From Actinomyces sp. (GTDB taxonomy: Bacteria > Actinomycetota > Actinomycetes > Actinomycetales > Actinomycetaceae): a stretch of DNA of 64,000 bases. Under the pieces are notes generated by a model, which made no database searches, was not told where the DNA came from, and saw only the letters and a list, made by a program, of their open reading frames with translations. The stretch covers positions 1 through 64,000 of the forward strand of contig NZ_JARKVC010000033.1 of assembly GCF_029851875.1 (NCBI RefSeq). Direction: 5' to 3'. Position numbers and translations under genes: made by a program. This document shows, in pieces, positions 8,933 through 21,291 of this stretch (position 1 is the stretch's first letter; every line of letters starts with the position of its first letter).

Positions 8933-9689
8933 CTGACACCAACCTCCCCGACCCGGGCTCCGAGGTGGAGGCCGCTGCACCGGCCGTGCCCGAGGTGGCC
9001 GGCCAGGCTGTGCGCCCCGAGCTGCGCCTAGAGGTCATCTCCACCCACACCGGCCACTTCGGCGCCTCTGACGCCGGGGACACCACCGGCTACGGCGGCA
9101 CCACGAACGTCGTGACGCTGGCTCCGGCGGCCACGCGCCCTTACGGCGGGTGGTTCGACGAGGTCGTCGACATCCTCATCGAGGACCTTGAGGCCGCCGG
9201 GGTCGCTGCGCCCCAGGCCATTGAGAAGGTCGTCATCGAGCACGGCCAGCTCACCCTCTTCATCACCCGTGAGCACCTGCTCGACGTCGTGCGCCCCCTG
9301 CGCGACGACCAGGACCTGCGTTTCGAGCTGTGCCTGGGGGTCACCGGAGTCCACTACCCCGCCGACGCCGGACGAGAGCTCCACGCCTGCTTCGAGCTGG
9401 TCTCCCTGACCCACGGCGGGCGCCAGCTCCGCCTGGAGGTCACCTGCCCCGAGTCGGACCCGCACGTGCCCTCGATCGTGGCGGTCTATCCCGGCGACGA
9501 CTGGCACGAGCGCGAGACCTGGGACCTGATGGGCATCGTCTTTGACGGTCACCCCAACCTCACCCGCTCGGCCATGCCTGACGACTGGGTCGGGCACCCC
9601 CAGCGCAAGGACTACCCGCTCGGCGGCATCCCGGTCGAGTACAAGGGTGCCACCACCCCGCCCGCAGACACCCGGAGGTCGTACCGCTG

Positions 9690-9690
<1 letters not shown>
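8929..9690 (+). CDS. nuoC: NADH-quinone oxidoreductase subunit C
   Basis: 30-kDa-type subunit of the peripheral arm. The family signature [20 protein letters not shown] and the following [13 protein letters not shown] are present near residues 190-240. 253 aa including about 50 poorly conserved N-terminal residues. Separate from nuoD (not the fused nuoCD of enterobacteria); the stop overlaps the nuoD start by one base (TGATG). Confidence 0.95.
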
Positions 9691-11083
<1,393 letters not shown>

Positions 11084-11084
<1 letters not shown>

Positions 11085-11806
11085 TGACAACCCAGCAGAT
11101 TCCTGGCAGCACCGGCCAGGCCGGAGCGTCCGAGGGCGCCTACTCGCCTGAGACCGAGACCCGGCTTCGCACCGACATCGAGCAGATCAAGTCGCGCTAC
11201 CCCGTGGGGCACGAGCGCAGCGCGCTCATCCCGATGCTGCACCTGGTCCAGAGCGAGGACGGCTACGTGGCCCCGCGCGGCATCGCGCTGTGCGCCCAGG
11301 CCCTGGGCCTGACCCTGGCGGAGGTCTCCGCCGTGGCGACCTTCTACAGCCAGTTCCGTCGCCACCCCGCGGGCGAGTACCACGTGGGCGTGTGCACCAA
11401 CGCCCTGTGCGCCGTCATGGGCGGTGACGAGATCTGGCAGGCGGTGGCCGAGCACACGGGCCTGGGCAACGACGAGACCAGCGAGGACGGGCGCATCAGC
11501 CTCGAGCGCATCGAGTGCAACGCCGCCTGCGACTACGCCCCCGTCGTCATGGTCAACTGGGAGTTCTTCGACAACCAGACCCCGGCCTCCGCCGTCGACA
11601 TGATCTCGCGCCTGGAGCGTGGCGAGGACGTGGCCCCCACTCGCGGGCCGGAGACCCTGCCGACCTTCCGCGAGAACGAGCGCGTCCTGGCCGGCTTCGA
11701 GGACGGCCGCGCCGACGAGGGCGTGGGCGCCGGCGAGGCCAGCCTCCTCGGGCTGCGCATCGCGCGAGACAACGGGTGGACCGCCCCGAAGGAGGAGAGC
11801 AAGTGA
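11084..11806 (+). CDS. nuoE: NADH-quinone oxidoreductase subunit E
   Basis: 24-kDa-type thioredoxin-like subunit with a [2Fe-2S] cluster. Ligands C104 and C109 (VCTNALC) and C145 and C149 (ECNAAC) follow the C-x4-C...C-x3-C pattern. 240 aa, with a C-terminal tail of about 50 residues beyond the fold. The ATG overlaps the nuoD stop by one base. Confidence 0.95.
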
Positions 11807-13161
11807 GCGACAACGCCACGCCCACCGAGCAGGTGCAGGCTCCCGCCTTCACCGCCCCCAGCCCCCTGACCCCGGTGCTGACGGACATGTGGGACAAGGA
11901 GCGCTCCTGGACCCTGGAGGCATACCGCGCCAACGGCGGCTACGAGGGGCTGGCCAGGGCCAGGACCATGAGCGCTGAGGACCTGGTGAGCTACGTCAAG
12001 TCCTCCAACCTGCGCGGACGCGGCGGTGCCGGCTTCCCCACGGGCCTGAAGTGGTCCTTCCTGCCTGCGCCCGATGGCATGCCCCGCTACCTCGTGGTCA
12101 ACGCCGACGAGTCCGAGCCGGGTACCTGCAAGGACATCCCGACCATCATGGCCAACCCGCAGGCGCTCATCGAGGGCATCGCGATCACCTGCCGTGCCAT
12201 CGGCGGCGACCACGCCTTCGTCTACCTTCGGGGCGAGGTCACCCACGTCTACCGCCGCCTGCTGCACGCCGTGCGTGAGGCCACCGAGTCCGGCCTGCTG
12301 GACACCGGGTTCGGCCTGGACGGCAACCAACCGCTGTGCATCACCGCGCACGCCGGCGCTGGTGCCTACATCTGTGGTGAGGAGACGGCGCTGCTGGACT
12401 CCCTGGAGGGACGCCGCGGCCACCCGCGCCTCAAGCCGCCCTTCCCGGCCGTGGCGGGTCTGTACGCCCGTCCCACCGTGGTCAACAACGTCGAGACCAT
12501 CGCCTCGGTGCCGGGCATCCTGGCCCGCGGCGCCGACTGGTACAACGCGATGGGCACCGAGCGCTCCAAGGGACACGGCATCTTCTCCGTGTCCGGCCAC
12601 GTCCGGCACCCCGGCCAGTTCGAGGCCCCCTTCGGGATCACCATGCGCCAGCTCATCGAGATGGCCGGTGGCATCCGCGAGGGCCACGAGCTGAAGTTCT
12701 GGGTTCCCGGTGGCTCCTCCGTCCCGATCTTCGGTCCTGAGGAGCTTGACGTCCCGCTGGACTACGAGTCGGTGGGAGCCGCCGGCTCGATGCTCGGTAC
12801 CCGCGCCCTGCAGGTCTTTGACGAGACCGTCTCGGTGGTGCGCGTGGTCACGCGCTGGAGCGAGTTCTACCAGCACGAGTCCTGCGGCAAGTGCACCCCC
12901 TGCCGCGAGGGAACCTACTGGATGCGACAGATCATGCTGCGTCTGGAGGCCGGTCAAGGGCTGCCCGGCGACGTCGAGAAGCTGGAGGACATCGCGGGCA
13001 ACATCGCTGGTCGCTCCTTCTGCGCCCTGGGTGACGCCGCGGCCACGCCAGTGCGATCCGGCATCGCCCGCTTCCGCTCCGAGTTCGAGGCCGGTTACAC
13101 CACCGCCGCCAACGTGCTCTTCCCCTACGCGGCCTCCTCCATCGTTGAAAGTGCACGGTGA
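11803..13161 (+). CDS. nuoF: NADH-quinone oxidoreductase subunit F
   Basis: 51-kDa-type subunit that binds NADH and FMN and carries a [4Fe-4S] cluster. Visible: RGRGGAGFPTGLKW (about 71-84, NADH loop), VVNADESEPGTCKD (about 98-111, FMN), ICGEETALLDSLEG, and cluster ligands C361, C364, C367 (SCGKCTPC) and C407. The frame is open further upstream inside nuoE, but the GTG at 11803 overlaps the nuoE stop (GTGA) and has GGAGGAG at 11791-11797, so this start is taken: 452 aa. Confidence 0.95.
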   Translation: MSDNATPTEQVQAPAFTAPSPLTPVLTDMWDKERSWTLEAYRANGGYEGLARARTMSAEDLVSYVKSSNLRGRGGAGFPTGLKWSFLPAPDGMPRYLVVNADESEPGTCKDIPTIMANPQALIEGIAITCRAIGGDHAFVYLRGEVTHVYRRLLHAVREATESGLLDTGFGLDGNQPLCITAHAGAGAYICGEETALLDSLEGRRGHPRLKPPFPAVAGLYARPTVVNNVETIASVPGILARGADWYNAMGTERSKGHGIFSVSGHVRHPGQFEAPFGITMRQLIEMAGGIREGHELKFWVPGGSSVPIFGPEELDVPLDYESVGAAGSMLGTRALQVFDETVSVVRVVTRWSEFYQHESCGKCTPCREGTYWMRQIMLRLEAGQGLPGDVEKLEDIAGNIAGRSFCALGDAAATPVRSGIARFRSEFEAGYTTAANVLFPYAASSIVESAR

Positions 13162-13164
13162 GAC

Positions 13165-15891
13165 ATGACTGACACCCACGTGGACATGGTCAACATCACG
13201 ATCGACGGCGTCCCCGTCGAGGTCGCCAAGGGCACGCTCCTCATCCGCGCGGCCGAGAAGATCGGTGTACGGATCCCGCGCTTCTGTGACCACCCGCTGC
13301 TCGCGCCGTCGGCCAACTGCCGCCAGTGCCTGGTGGAGGTGGCCATGCCGGGCCGCGACGGCGTCGTGCGCCCCATGCCCAAGCCCCAGCCCTCCTGCGC
13401 CATGACGGCGACGGAGGGGATGGAGGTCTCCACCCAGGCCACCAGCCCCGTCGCCGCCAAGGCACAGGCCGGCACGATGGAGCTCCTCCTCATCAACCAC
13501 CCGCTGGACTGCCCGGTGTGTGACAAGGGCGGCGAGTGCCCGCTGCAGAACCAGGCCATCGAGCTCATGGGCTCGGGAGCCCAGGCCACCAGCCGCTTCA
13601 CCGACGTCAAGCGCACCTTCCCCAAGCCGCTGCGCCTGACCAGCAACATCCTGCTGGACCGCGACCGCTGCATCCTGTGCCAGCGCTGCGTGCGCTTCGC
13701 CGACCAGATCGCGGGTGACCCCTTCATCGCCCTGCAGGGCCGCGGCGGTGGCCACGTGGGCGGCGAGGTCACCGGCGGGCTGTACGGCGAGCAGATCGGC
13801 CGCTTCGACTCCACGGTCCTGGACTTCTTCGACCCTGAGGGCCTGGCGGACGTGTCCACCCAGACCATCCGCGGTGAGGCCTACCTGGCCCCCGAGTCGG
13901 ACCTGGCTGGTCCCTCCGGCGAGCCGGGCGTGGTCGACGGCGCCGTCTACGGGCCGGGCCGCGAGGACCTGGACGTGTCGGGACGTCCCTTCGCCTCCTA
14001 CTTCTCGGGCAACATCGTCCAGATCTGCCCGGTGGGTGCGCTCACCAGCGCCCGCTACCGCTTCCGCTCCCGCCCGATGGACCTGGTCTCCACCGACTCG
14101 GTCACCGAGCACGACGCCTCCGGGTCCGCGCTGCGCGTGGACATGCGCCGCGGGGTGGTGCTGCGCCGCATGGCCGGCAACGACCCGCAGGTCAACGAGG
14201 AGTGGATCACGGACAAGGACCGCTTCGCCTTCGCCTGGTCCGCCCAGCCTGACCGCCTCACCATGCCGCTCGTGCGTGACGAGGCCACCGGCGAGCTCGT
14301 GGCGACCAGCTGGTCCGAGGCACTCGACGTCGCGGCCCGCGGCCTGGAGGCTGCCAAGGCCGACGGCGGAGTCGGCTTCCTGCCCGGTGGGCGCCTCACG
14401 CTGGAGGACGCCTGGGCCTGGTCGCGCTTCGCGCGCACCGTCGCCCACACCAATGACATCGACCAGCGCGTGCGTCCCCACTCCAAGGAGGAGGACTCCT
14501 TCCTGGCCAAGCGCGTGGCCGGAACCGGCCTGGGCGCGGTGACCTACTCCAGCCTGGAGAAGGCCGGGCAGGTCCTGCTCGTGGCCCTGGAGCCCGAGGA
14601 CGAGTGCGGCTCCCTGTTCCTGCGTCTGCGCAAGGGTGTGCGAGGAAGCGGTCTCAAGGTCGCCACCGTGGCCACCGTGGCCTCGCGCTCGGCACGCAGG
14701 CTCTTGGCCGAGCTCGTCCTGACCGCCCCGGGCCAGGAGGCCCGCGCCGTCGCCACGCTCAGCCAGACCCACCCCGAGCTTGTCGAGGCGCTGAAGAACG
14801 ACGGCGCCACGATCCTCGTGGGTGAGCGCGCCGCTGCGGTTCCTGGTCTGCTCTCCGTCGTTGACGCCCTGGCGACCGCCACCGGTGCCCGCCTGGCATG
14901 GGTACCGCGCCGCGCCGGTGAGCGTGGCGGCATCGAGGCCGGCCTGCTGCCGGGGCTGCTTCCCGGTGGCTTCCCGGTGGCCGACGCCGCTGCCCGCCAG
15001 CGGGTCCAGGAGGCATGGGGCGTGTCCACCACCGGCCTGTACGCCCGCCCGGCCCTGCCGGCCACCCCTGGCCGCGACACCACGCAGATCCTCACGGCCC
15101 TGACCGACGGCGAGCTCGGCGGCCTGGTGGTCGGCGGCGTCGACCTGCGCGACTTCCCGGACCCCGGTCTGGCACGCGTGGCGCTGGCCTCCTCCGGCTT
15201 CACCATCCAGCTGGAGGTGCGCCGCAGCGAGGTCAGCGAGCACGCTGACGTCGTCCTGCCGGTCGCTCCGGCCGTGGAGAAGAACGGCACCTTCGTCAAC
15301 TGGGAGGGGCGCGTGCGTCCCTTCGGCCAGGCTCACGTCTCCCGCGCCCGTACCGACCGCCAGGTCCTGGCCGCCCTGGCCGCGGAGCTGGGGGAGGACC
15401 TGGGCGTGGACTCCCTGGAGACCCTCCACAGCGAGCTGGCTGGCCTGGGGCTGTACGCAGGCCGGCGCGGTGAGGTCACCTTCGTCCCCACCGACGCTCC
15501 TGAGGCTCGCACCGAGGAGACCAGCGCCGAGGGCCGCTCCACCGTCCACGGCCTGGACGCGGTCCTGGCCACCCACAAGCCCATGCTTGACGCCGGCCGT
15601 CTCCAGGACGGTGAGCCCTTCCTGGCGGCCACGGCGCTGCGTCCGGTAGCGCGCGTGGGTGAGGACCTCGCCCAGCGCCTGGGCCTGGCCGGTGGTGAGA
15701 TGGTCAGTGTGGCCACGGCCACTGGCGAGATCACGCTGCCGGCGCTTGTCGGCGGTGTGGCCAGTGGCACGGTGTGGCTGCCGGAGTGCTCGGCCGGCTC
15801 GACCGTGCGTCAGACTCTGGGCGCGGGCCACGGTGACCCCGTCACCCTCTCCCTTGCAGTTACCTCAAGCCACTCGGAGGTGGTCCGGTGA
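13165..15891 (+). CDS. nuoG: NADH-quinone oxidoreductase subunit G
   Basis: Largest peripheral subunit (908 aa). N-terminal [2Fe-2S] ferredoxin domain (RFCDHPLLAPSANCRQC and a further Cys in PQPSC), then the His-Cys ligated [4Fe-4S] (HPLDCPVCDKGGEC), then CILCQRC with a distant ICPVGAL Cys, then a molybdopterin-oxidoreductase-like domain without need of Mo cofactor, including DVVLPVAPAVEKNGTFVNWEGR near residue 695. Starts 3 nt after nuoF; the stop overlaps the nuoH GTG (GTGA at 15888-15891). Confidence 0.95.
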   Translation: MTDTHVDMVNITIDGVPVEVAKGTLLIRAAEKIGVRIPRFCDHPLLAPSANCRQCLVEVAMPGRDGVVRPMPKPQPSCAMTATEGMEVSTQATSPVAAKAQAGTMELLLINHPLDCPVCDKGGECPLQNQAIELMGSGAQATSRFTDVKRTFPKPLRLTSNILLDRDRCILCQRCVRFADQIAGDPFIALQGRGGGHVGGEVTGGLYGEQIGRFDSTVLDFFDPEGLADVSTQTIRGEAYLAPESDLAGPSGEPGVVDGAVYGPGREDLDVSGRPFASYFSGNIVQICPVGALTSARYRFRSRPMDLVSTDSVTEHDASGSALRVDMRRGVVLRRMAGNDPQVNEEWITDKDRFAFAWSAQPDRLTMPLVRDEATGELVATSWSEALDVAARGLEAAKADGGVGFLPGGRLTLEDAWAWSRFARTVAHTNDIDQRVRPHSKEEDSFLAKRVAGTGLGAVTYSSLEKAGQVLLVALEPEDECGSLFLRLRKGVRGSGLKVATVATVASRSARRLLAELVLTAPGQEARAVATLSQTHPELVEALKNDGATILVGERAAAVPGLLSVVDALATATGARLAWVPRRAGERGGIEAGLLPGLLPGGFPVADAAARQRVQEAWGVSTTGLYARPALPATPGRDTTQILTALTDGELGGLVVGGVDLRDFPDPGLARVALASSGFTIQLEVRRSEVSEHADVVLPVAPAVEKNGTFVNWEGRVRPFGQAHVSRARTDRQVLAALAAELGEDLGVDSLETLHSELAGLGLYAGRRGEVTFVPTDAPEARTEETSAEGRSTVHGLDAVLATHKPMLDAGRLQDGEPFLAATALRPVARVGEDLAQRLGLAGGEMVSVATATGEITLPALVGGVASGTVWLPECSAGSTVRQTLGAGHGDPVTLSLAVTSSHSEVVR

Positions 15892-17288
15892 ACTCCGCGA
15901 CTGTGCTGTCCTCGGGCCTTGCCACGGCTCTGTCCACGGCGGGGGGTGTGACCGCGGACTTCTCTGAGGAGACCTGGTGGCTGTCTGTCATCAAGGCCGT
16001 GTTCATCATGGCCTTCCTCATCGTCAGCGTCATCGTCGCGATCTGGGCCGAGCGCAAGGTGCTCGGACGCATCCAGACCCGTCCCGGCCCCAACGTCAAC
16101 GGCCCCTTCGGGCTTCCTCAGCTGATCGCCGACGCCGCCAAGCTCATCATGAAGGAGGACTTCTGGCTCTCGGGGGCCGAGAAGCTCATCTACCTGCTGG
16201 CCCCCTTCATCACGGCCTTCAGCTCCTTCATGATCTACGCGGTCATCCCCTTCGGGCCGGAGGTGTCGATCTTCGGCCACCACACGCCCCTGCAGCTGAC
16301 CGACTTCCCCGTCGCCATCCTCTACGTCCTGGCGATCACCGGCTTCGGCGTCTACGGCCTCATCCTGGGCGGATGGTCCTCCCACTCCACCTACCCGCTG
16401 CTGGGCGCGGTGCGAAGCGCGGCTCAGGTCATCTCCTACGAGCTGAGCATGAGCCTGTCCATCCTCACCGTCTTCCTGGCCTCGGGCACGATGTCTACCT
16501 CCGGGATCGTCTCCGCCCAGGAGCGCCTGTGGTGGGGCCTGGCGATGGTCCCGAGCCTGCTCATCTACGTGGTCTCCATGGTCGGTGAGGTCAACCGCCT
16601 CCCCTTCGACCTGCCCGAGGCCGAGGGTGAGCTCGTGGCCGGTCACATGGTCGAGTACTCCTCGATGAAGTTCGCCTGGTACTACCTGGGCGAGTACATC
16701 AACATGTTCAACGTCTCGGCGGTGTGCGTGACACTGTTCCTCGGAGGCTGGCGCTCCTTCCTCCTGGCCAGCATCTGGGACGGCTTCAACACCGGCTGGT
16801 GGCCGATGCTGTGGTTCATCGCCAAGGTGTGGTGCGTCATGCTCTTCATGATCGTCACCCGAGGCACGCTGGTGCGCATCCGTTACGACCACTTCATGCA
16901 GCTGGGGTGGAAGCTCCTCATCCCGGTCTCGCTGGCCTGGTTCGTCCTGGTGGCGGTGGTCCAGGGCTACCGAGCCTTCACGGACGTCTCCTCCCAGGGC
17001 CTGCTGCTCATCCTGGCGCTGGTCTTCCTGGTGGCGATGCTCATCGTGTTCTTCCTGCCCGCTAAGAGCGAGGGCGCGCCAGAGGGCCACGAGGTGACGG
17101 ACGACGTCGTCGCGCCTGGCGAGGAGGCCGATGCCTTCGCTGGTGGCTTCCCCGTCCCGCCGCTGCCGGGCCAGTCCCTGCCCCTGTCCCCACGTGCCCG
17201 CAGGGTCCCGGCCGCGCCGGTGCTCGCCGGTGGCGTGACGTCAACCCCCAGCACTGAGACGACTGTCCAGGAGGGAACTGATGACTGA
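15888..17288 (+). CDS. nuoH: NADH-quinone oxidoreductase subunit H
   Basis: ND1-type membrane subunit that lines the quinone channel. About eight membrane segments; the quinone-side loop [30 protein letters not shown] is complete. 466 aa because of a hydrophilic Pro/Ala-rich C-terminal tail (about 395-466) after the last membrane segment, absent in enterobacterial NuoH. GTG start with GGAGG just upstream. Overlaps nuoI by 8 bp. Confidence 0.94.
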   Translation: MNSATVLSSGLATALSTAGGVTADFSEETWWLSVIKAVFIMAFLIVSVIVAIWAERKVLGRIQTRPGPNVNGPFGLPQLIADAAKLIMKEDFWLSGAEKLIYLLAPFITAFSSFMIYAVIPFGPEVSIFGHHTPLQLTDFPVAILYVLAITGFGVYGLILGGWSSHSTYPLLGAVRSAAQVISYELSMSLSILTVFLASGTMSTSGIVSAQERLWWGLAMVPSLLIYVVSMVGEVNRLPFDLPEAEGELVAGHMVEYSSMKFAWYYLGEYINMFNVSAVCVTLFLGGWRSFLLASIWDGFNTGWWPMLWFIAKVWCVMLFMIVTRGTLVRIRYDHFMQLGWKLLIPVSLAWFVLVAVVQGYRAFTDVSSQGLLLILALVFLVAMLIVFFLPAKSEGAPEGHEVTDDVVAPGEEADAFAGGFPVPPLPGQSLPLSPRARRVPAAPVLAGGVTSTPSTETTVQEGTDD

Positions 17289-17979
17289 CCAGACCTCACC
17301 CGCCTCGCACCCGCAGGGGGAGAGCAGGCACGACCAGTGGCTTGCCGACGCCCCCTCGACGCTGGGACGCCTCTTCGCCCCGGTGGCCGGGTACGGGGTG
17401 ACGATCTCCTCGATCTTCCGCCCCACGGTCACCGAGCAGTACCCCTTCGTCCGCCCGGTGCTCATGCCCCGCTACCACGGTCGTCACCAGCTCAACCGCT
17501 ACGACGACGGCCTGGAGCGCTGCATCGGCTGCGAGCTGTGCGCCTGGGCCTGCCCGGCCGACGCCATCTACGTCGAGGCCGCCTCCAACGCCCCGGGTGC
17601 GCAGTACTCACCCGGTGAGCGCTACGGGCGCGTCTACCAGATCAACTACCTGCGCTGCATCTTCTGCGGCATGTGCATCGAGGCCTGCCCCACGCGGGCC
17701 CTGACGATGACCCACGAGATCGACGAGCTCGTCGGCCCCAGCCGCGGCGGGCTCGTCTACGACAAGCAGGACCTGCTCGCCCCGGTCCCGCAGGGCGGCC
17801 TGGACGCACCGCACCCCATGGTCGAGGGCACCGAGGACGGCGACTACTACCGTGGCGCTGTCACGGGCGCGACCCAGGCTCAGATCGACTGGGTCCGCGT
17901 TCACCGTCCGGAGGACCCGACGCTCGCGACCGCCAAGCCCGTGGCCGCGCCTGACCTTGCGAAGGAGGCCGTCCACTGA
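17281..17979 (+). CDS. nuoI: NADH-quinone oxidoreductase subunit I
   Basis: Ferredoxin-like subunit carrying clusters N6a and N6b. Two full C-x2-C-x2-C-x3-CP motifs: [12 protein letters not shown] and [12 protein letters not shown]. 232 aa, about 50 more than the E. coli protein, mostly C-terminal. The ATG lies inside the end of nuoH and the stop overlaps the nuoJ ATG by one base. Confidence 0.95.
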   Translation: MTDQTSPASHPQGESRHDQWLADAPSTLGRLFAPVAGYGVTISSIFRPTVTEQYPFVRPVLMPRYHGRHQLNRYDDGLERCIGCELCAWACPADAIYVEAASNAPGAQYSPGERYGRVYQINYLRCIFCGMCIEACPTRALTMTHEIDELVGPSRGGLVYDKQDLLAPVPQGGLDAPHPMVEGTEDGDYYRGAVTGATQAQIDWVRVHRPEDPTLATAKPVAAPDLAKEAVH

Positions 17980-18956
17980 TGACTACCCTGACCGCTCTCC
18001 TGCCAGCGTCCCTGACCGAGACCGGGACGGTGTCCACCGGCGAGACGATCCTCTTCGCCGTCGTCGCCCTGGTCACCGTGGTCTGCGGCATCGGCCTGCT
18101 CACCGCCAGGCGCGCGGTGACCGCGGCCGTCAACATGATCGCGATCATGATCGCCCTGGCGGTCCTCTACATCGCCAACGAGGCCCCCTTCCTCGGCATC
18201 ACGCAGATCGTCGTCTACACCGGCGCGGTGATGACCCTGGTGCTCTTCGTCGTCATGCTCGTGGGCGTGGGCGGTGACGAGCCCGTGGGCTCTGCCGGCT
18301 CGCCGGCCACGCAGTGGGTCATCGCCCTGTTCGGCCTCGGGCTGGCGGTGCTGGTAGCTGGCGTCGTGTGGCGCACGCAGCTGCCCGGCGCCGCCGGGCT
18401 GGACCAGGGACAGGCGGCCGCTCCGGCCAACCTCGCCACCCTGCTCTTTGGCCAGCACGTGGTGGCCATGGAGCTGACCGGTCTGCTGCTCATCGTGGCT
18501 GCTACCGGCGCCCTGACCCTGACCCACCGCCAGCGCATCCGTGCCAAGGTCACCCAGCGCACCACCGCGGACGCGAAGATGCGCGCCTACACCGAGCGCG
18601 GTGCCCACCCGGGCCAGAAGCCCATGAGCGGTGTCTACGCCGCGACCAACACGGCCGCCGCCCCGGCGATCTCCGCCTCCGGCGAGAGCATCGAGGAGTC
18701 GATTCCGCGCGTGCTGCGGGCACGTGGACAGGGCCTGGAGCTCGCCGAGGTCTCGCCCGAGTACGCGGCCGCCCAGCGTGCCGGTCGCGTCCGCAGCCGT
18801 GAGGACGCTGACGTCGCCCGCTCCGGCATGCCCTCGATGCCCGGTGCCGCCGCGCCCGTCGTCGCCCAGCCGCTCGCGCCCGCGGCGCCGCAGGCCGTGG
18901 ACGGCCAGGACGGGGCCGCCCCCGCCATCGCCGAGGAGAAGGAGGAGGAGAAGTGA
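17979..18956 (+). CDS. nuoJ: NADH-quinone oxidoreductase subunit J
   Basis: ND6-type membrane subunit with about five hydrophobic segments in the first 180 residues, including the conserved [30 protein letters not shown]. 325 aa: the last 135 or so residues form a hydrophilic Ala/Pro/Glu-rich tail ending in a run of Glu/Lys, longer than in most homologues. Overlaps nuoK (GTGA at 18953-18956). Confidence 0.93.
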   Translation: MTTLTALLPASLTETGTVSTGETILFAVVALVTVVCGIGLLTARRAVTAAVNMIAIMIALAVLYIANEAPFLGITQIVVYTGAVMTLVLFVVMLVGVGGDEPVGSAGSPATQWVIALFGLGLAVLVAGVVWRTQLPGAAGLDQGQAAAPANLATLLFGQHVVAMELTGLLLIVAATGALTLTHRQRIRAKVTQRTTADAKMRAYTERGAHPGQKPMSGVYAATNTAAAPAISASGESIEESIPRVLRARGQGLELAEVSPEYAAAQRAGRVRSREDADVARSGMPSMPGAAAPVVAQPLAPAAPQAVDGQDGAAPAIAEEKEEEK

Positions 18957-19258
18957 CTCTCCCCGTCACCGCCTACGTCATCCTGGCCGGGGTGCTGTTC
19001 ACCCTGGGCGCGCTCACGGTGCTCCTGCGCCGCAACGCGCTCATCGAGCTCATGGGTGTTGAGCTCATGCTCAACGCCGTCAACCTGGTCCTCGTGGCCT
19101 TCTCCCGCGTGCACGGCAACCTCACCGGGCAGGTCTTCGCCTTCTTCGTCATGGTGGTCGCTGCCGCCGAGGTCGTGGTGGGGCTGAGCATCGTCGTGTC
19201 CATCTTCCGAACCCGCAGGTCCACGTCGGTCGACGACGTCAACCTGCTCAAGAACTGA
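18953..19258 (+). CDS. nuoK: NADH-quinone oxidoreductase subunit K
   Basis: ND4L-type proton-channel subunit, 101 aa with three membrane segments. The conserved membrane glutamates are present: E37 ([12 protein letters not shown]) and E73 ([10 protein letters not shown]), with E32 nearby. GTG start overlapping the nuoJ stop. Confidence 0.94.
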   Translation: MTLPVTAYVILAGVLFTLGALTVLLRRNALIELMGVELMLNAVNLVLVAFSRVHGNLTGQVFAFFVMVVAAAEVVVGLSIVVSIFRTRRSTSVDDVNLLKN

Positions 19259-19271
19259 GAGGGAACAGGAC

Positions 19272-21275
19272 GTGACTACTCCTCTCGCACTTGCCGCGCA
19301 GTCCGTCGTCGGCGCGGGTGAGCCTGCGACGGGCCTGGCCGGCCTGGCCTGGCTCCTCATCGCCGTCCCGGCTGCCTCGGCCGCGATCCTGCTGCTGGCG
19401 GGACGGGCCTCGGACCGCTGGGGACACCTGCTCGGTCTGCTGGCCGCCGCCGTCGACGCCTGCCTGGGCATCGCCCTGCTGGTCCAGGTCCTGGGCCTGC
19501 CTGCTGAGGGCCGGGTCCTGGAGACCGACCTGTGGCGCTGGTTCGGTGCCGGCGACCTTGACGTCACCGTCGGCCTGCGGCTGGACCCGCTGTCCCTGAC
19601 CTTCGTGGTCCTGGTAACCTTCGTCGGCTTCCTCATCCACCTGTACTCGGTGGCCTACATGGAGCACGACCGCGACCGCCGCCGCTTCTTCGCCTACTTG
19701 AACCTCTTCGTCGCCGCGATGCTCACGCTCGTGCTCGCCAGCTCCTACATCGTGCTGTTCGTCGGCTGGGAGGGCGTGGGCCTGGCCTCCTACCTGCTCA
19801 TCGGCTTCTGGAACACCTCCGACGCCCACGCCCCGCAGGCGCAGCAGGCCAAGAGCCGCGAGAACGCCACCGCTGCGAAGAAGGCCTTCGTCATGAACCG
19901 CATCGGTGACGTCGGCCTGCTCCTGGCCATGATGGCTATGGTCTCCCAGGTCGGCTCGGTCGCCTTCAACGACGTCCTGCCCGCCGCGCAGGCGGGGGCC
20001 GTGTCCACCGGCTGGCTGACCGCGATGGGCTTCTTCCTCCTGCTGGCAGCCTGCGGTAAGTCCGCGCAGTTCCCGCTGCAGGCCTGGCTGGGCGACGCCA
20101 TGGCCGGCCCGACCCCGGTCTCCGCCCTCATCCACGCGGCCACGATGGTCACCGCCGGTGTCTACCTCATGGTCCGCTCGGGAGCCGTCTTCGAGGGCGC
20201 TCCTGACGCCCAGCTGGCGGTGGCCGTCATCGGCGCCGTCACGCTGGTGCTCGGTGCCCTCATCGGTATGGCCAAGGACGACATGAAGAAGGTCCTGGCC
20301 GCCTCCACCATGAGCCAGATCGGCTACATGATGCTGGGCGCAGGCCTGGGCCCGATCGGCTACGCCTTCGCGATCTTCCACCTGCTGACCCACGGCTTCT
20401 TCAAGGCCCAGCTCTTCCTGGGCGCCGGCTCGGTCATGCACGCCATGAGCGACCAGGTGGACATGCGCCGCTTCGGTGCCCTGCGCAAGGCTATGAAGGT
20501 CACCTGGGTGACCATGGGCATCGGCTGGCTCGCCATCCTGGGCATCCCGCCCTTCTCGGGCTTCTGGTCCAAGGACAAGATCATCGAGGCTGCCTTCATC
20601 GGCGACGGCGCTCGCCCCTGGGTCCTGGGGACCGTCGCCCTCGTGGGCGCGGGACTGACCGCCTTCTACATGTCGCGCCTGTTCTTCATGATCTTCCACG
20701 GCCAGGCCCGGTGGACCACGGACAAGGACATCGAGGGCGAGGTCCACCCGCACGAGTCGGGCTGGCTCATGACCGCCCCGCTCATCATCCTGTCCGTCTT
20801 CTCCGTCGCCCTGGGTGGCCTGCTGAGCGTCAACGACGCCTTCGTCACCTGGCTGGAGCCCGTGACCGGGCACGCCGAGCACGGCGAGCCCGTCCTCGCG
20901 GTGCCGGTCATCATGGGCCTGACGCTGGCACTGGTCGTCATCGGCGCCCTCGCGGCCTGGGTCATGTACGCCCGGCGCCAGGTGCCCACGGTGGTCCAGC
21001 CCGGACACGTCCTGGTCGAGGCCGCCCGCCACGACATGTACCAGGACACCGTCAACGAGGCCGTGGCCATGCGCCCCGGCCAGGGCCTGGTCATCGCCGC
21101 CTGCGCCTCGGACCGCTACGTGGTCGACGGCGCGGTCGAGTCACTGGCCAAGGGCACGGCTGGCCTGGGCCAGCTGGTGCGTCGCAGCGAGACCGGCAAC
21201 GTCCGCTCCTACGCCTCGTACATGATGATCGGATCCGTGCTTGCTCTCGTCGCCGTCCTGGCGAGCAGGTTCTGA
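19272..21275 (+). CDS. nuoL: NADH-quinone oxidoreductase subunit L
   Basis: Antiporter-like distal subunit with the long lateral helix. 667 aa, mostly membrane segments; GWEGVGLASYLLIGFW (with the key Glu) and GPTPVSALIHAATMVTAGVYL are intact, and a further hydrophobic helix lies at the C-terminus. GTG start 13 nt after nuoK, with GAGAGGGAACAGGA as leader and ribosome site. Confidence 0.95.
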   Translation: MTTPLALAAQSVVGAGEPATGLAGLAWLLIAVPAASAAILLLAGRASDRWGHLLGLLAAAVDACLGIALLVQVLGLPAEGRVLETDLWRWFGAGDLDVTVGLRLDPLSLTFVVLVTFVGFLIHLYSVAYMEHDRDRRRFFAYLNLFVAAMLTLVLASSYIVLFVGWEGVGLASYLLIGFWNTSDAHAPQAQQAKSRENATAAKKAFVMNRIGDVGLLLAMMAMVSQVGSVAFNDVLPAAQAGAVSTGWLTAMGFFLLLAACGKSAQFPLQAWLGDAMAGPTPVSALIHAATMVTAGVYLMVRSGAVFEGAPDAQLAVAVIGAVTLVLGALIGMAKDDMKKVLAASTMSQIGYMMLGAGLGPIGYAFAIFHLLTHGFFKAQLFLGAGSVMHAMSDQVDMRRFGALRKAMKVTWVTMGIGWLAILGIPPFSGFWSKDKIIEAAFIGDGARPWVLGTVALVGAGLTAFYMSRLFFMIFHGQARWTTDKDIEGEVHPHESGWLMTAPLIILSVFSVALGGLLSVNDAFVTWLEPVTGHAEHGEPVLAVPVIMGLTLALVVIGALAAWVMYARRQVPTVVQPGHVLVEAARHDMYQDTVNEAVAMRPGQGLVIAACASDRYVVDGAVESLAKGTAGLGQLVRRSETGNVRSYASYMMIGSVLALVAVLASRF

Positions 21276-21291
21276 GAGGACACGCCATAAC

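Noticed and set aside
11533-15831. 1432-residue open frame on the minus strand across nuoF-nuoG
   Set aside because: It mirrors the strong third-position G/C bias of nuoE, nuoF and nuoG, has low-complexity composition and no family motifs.
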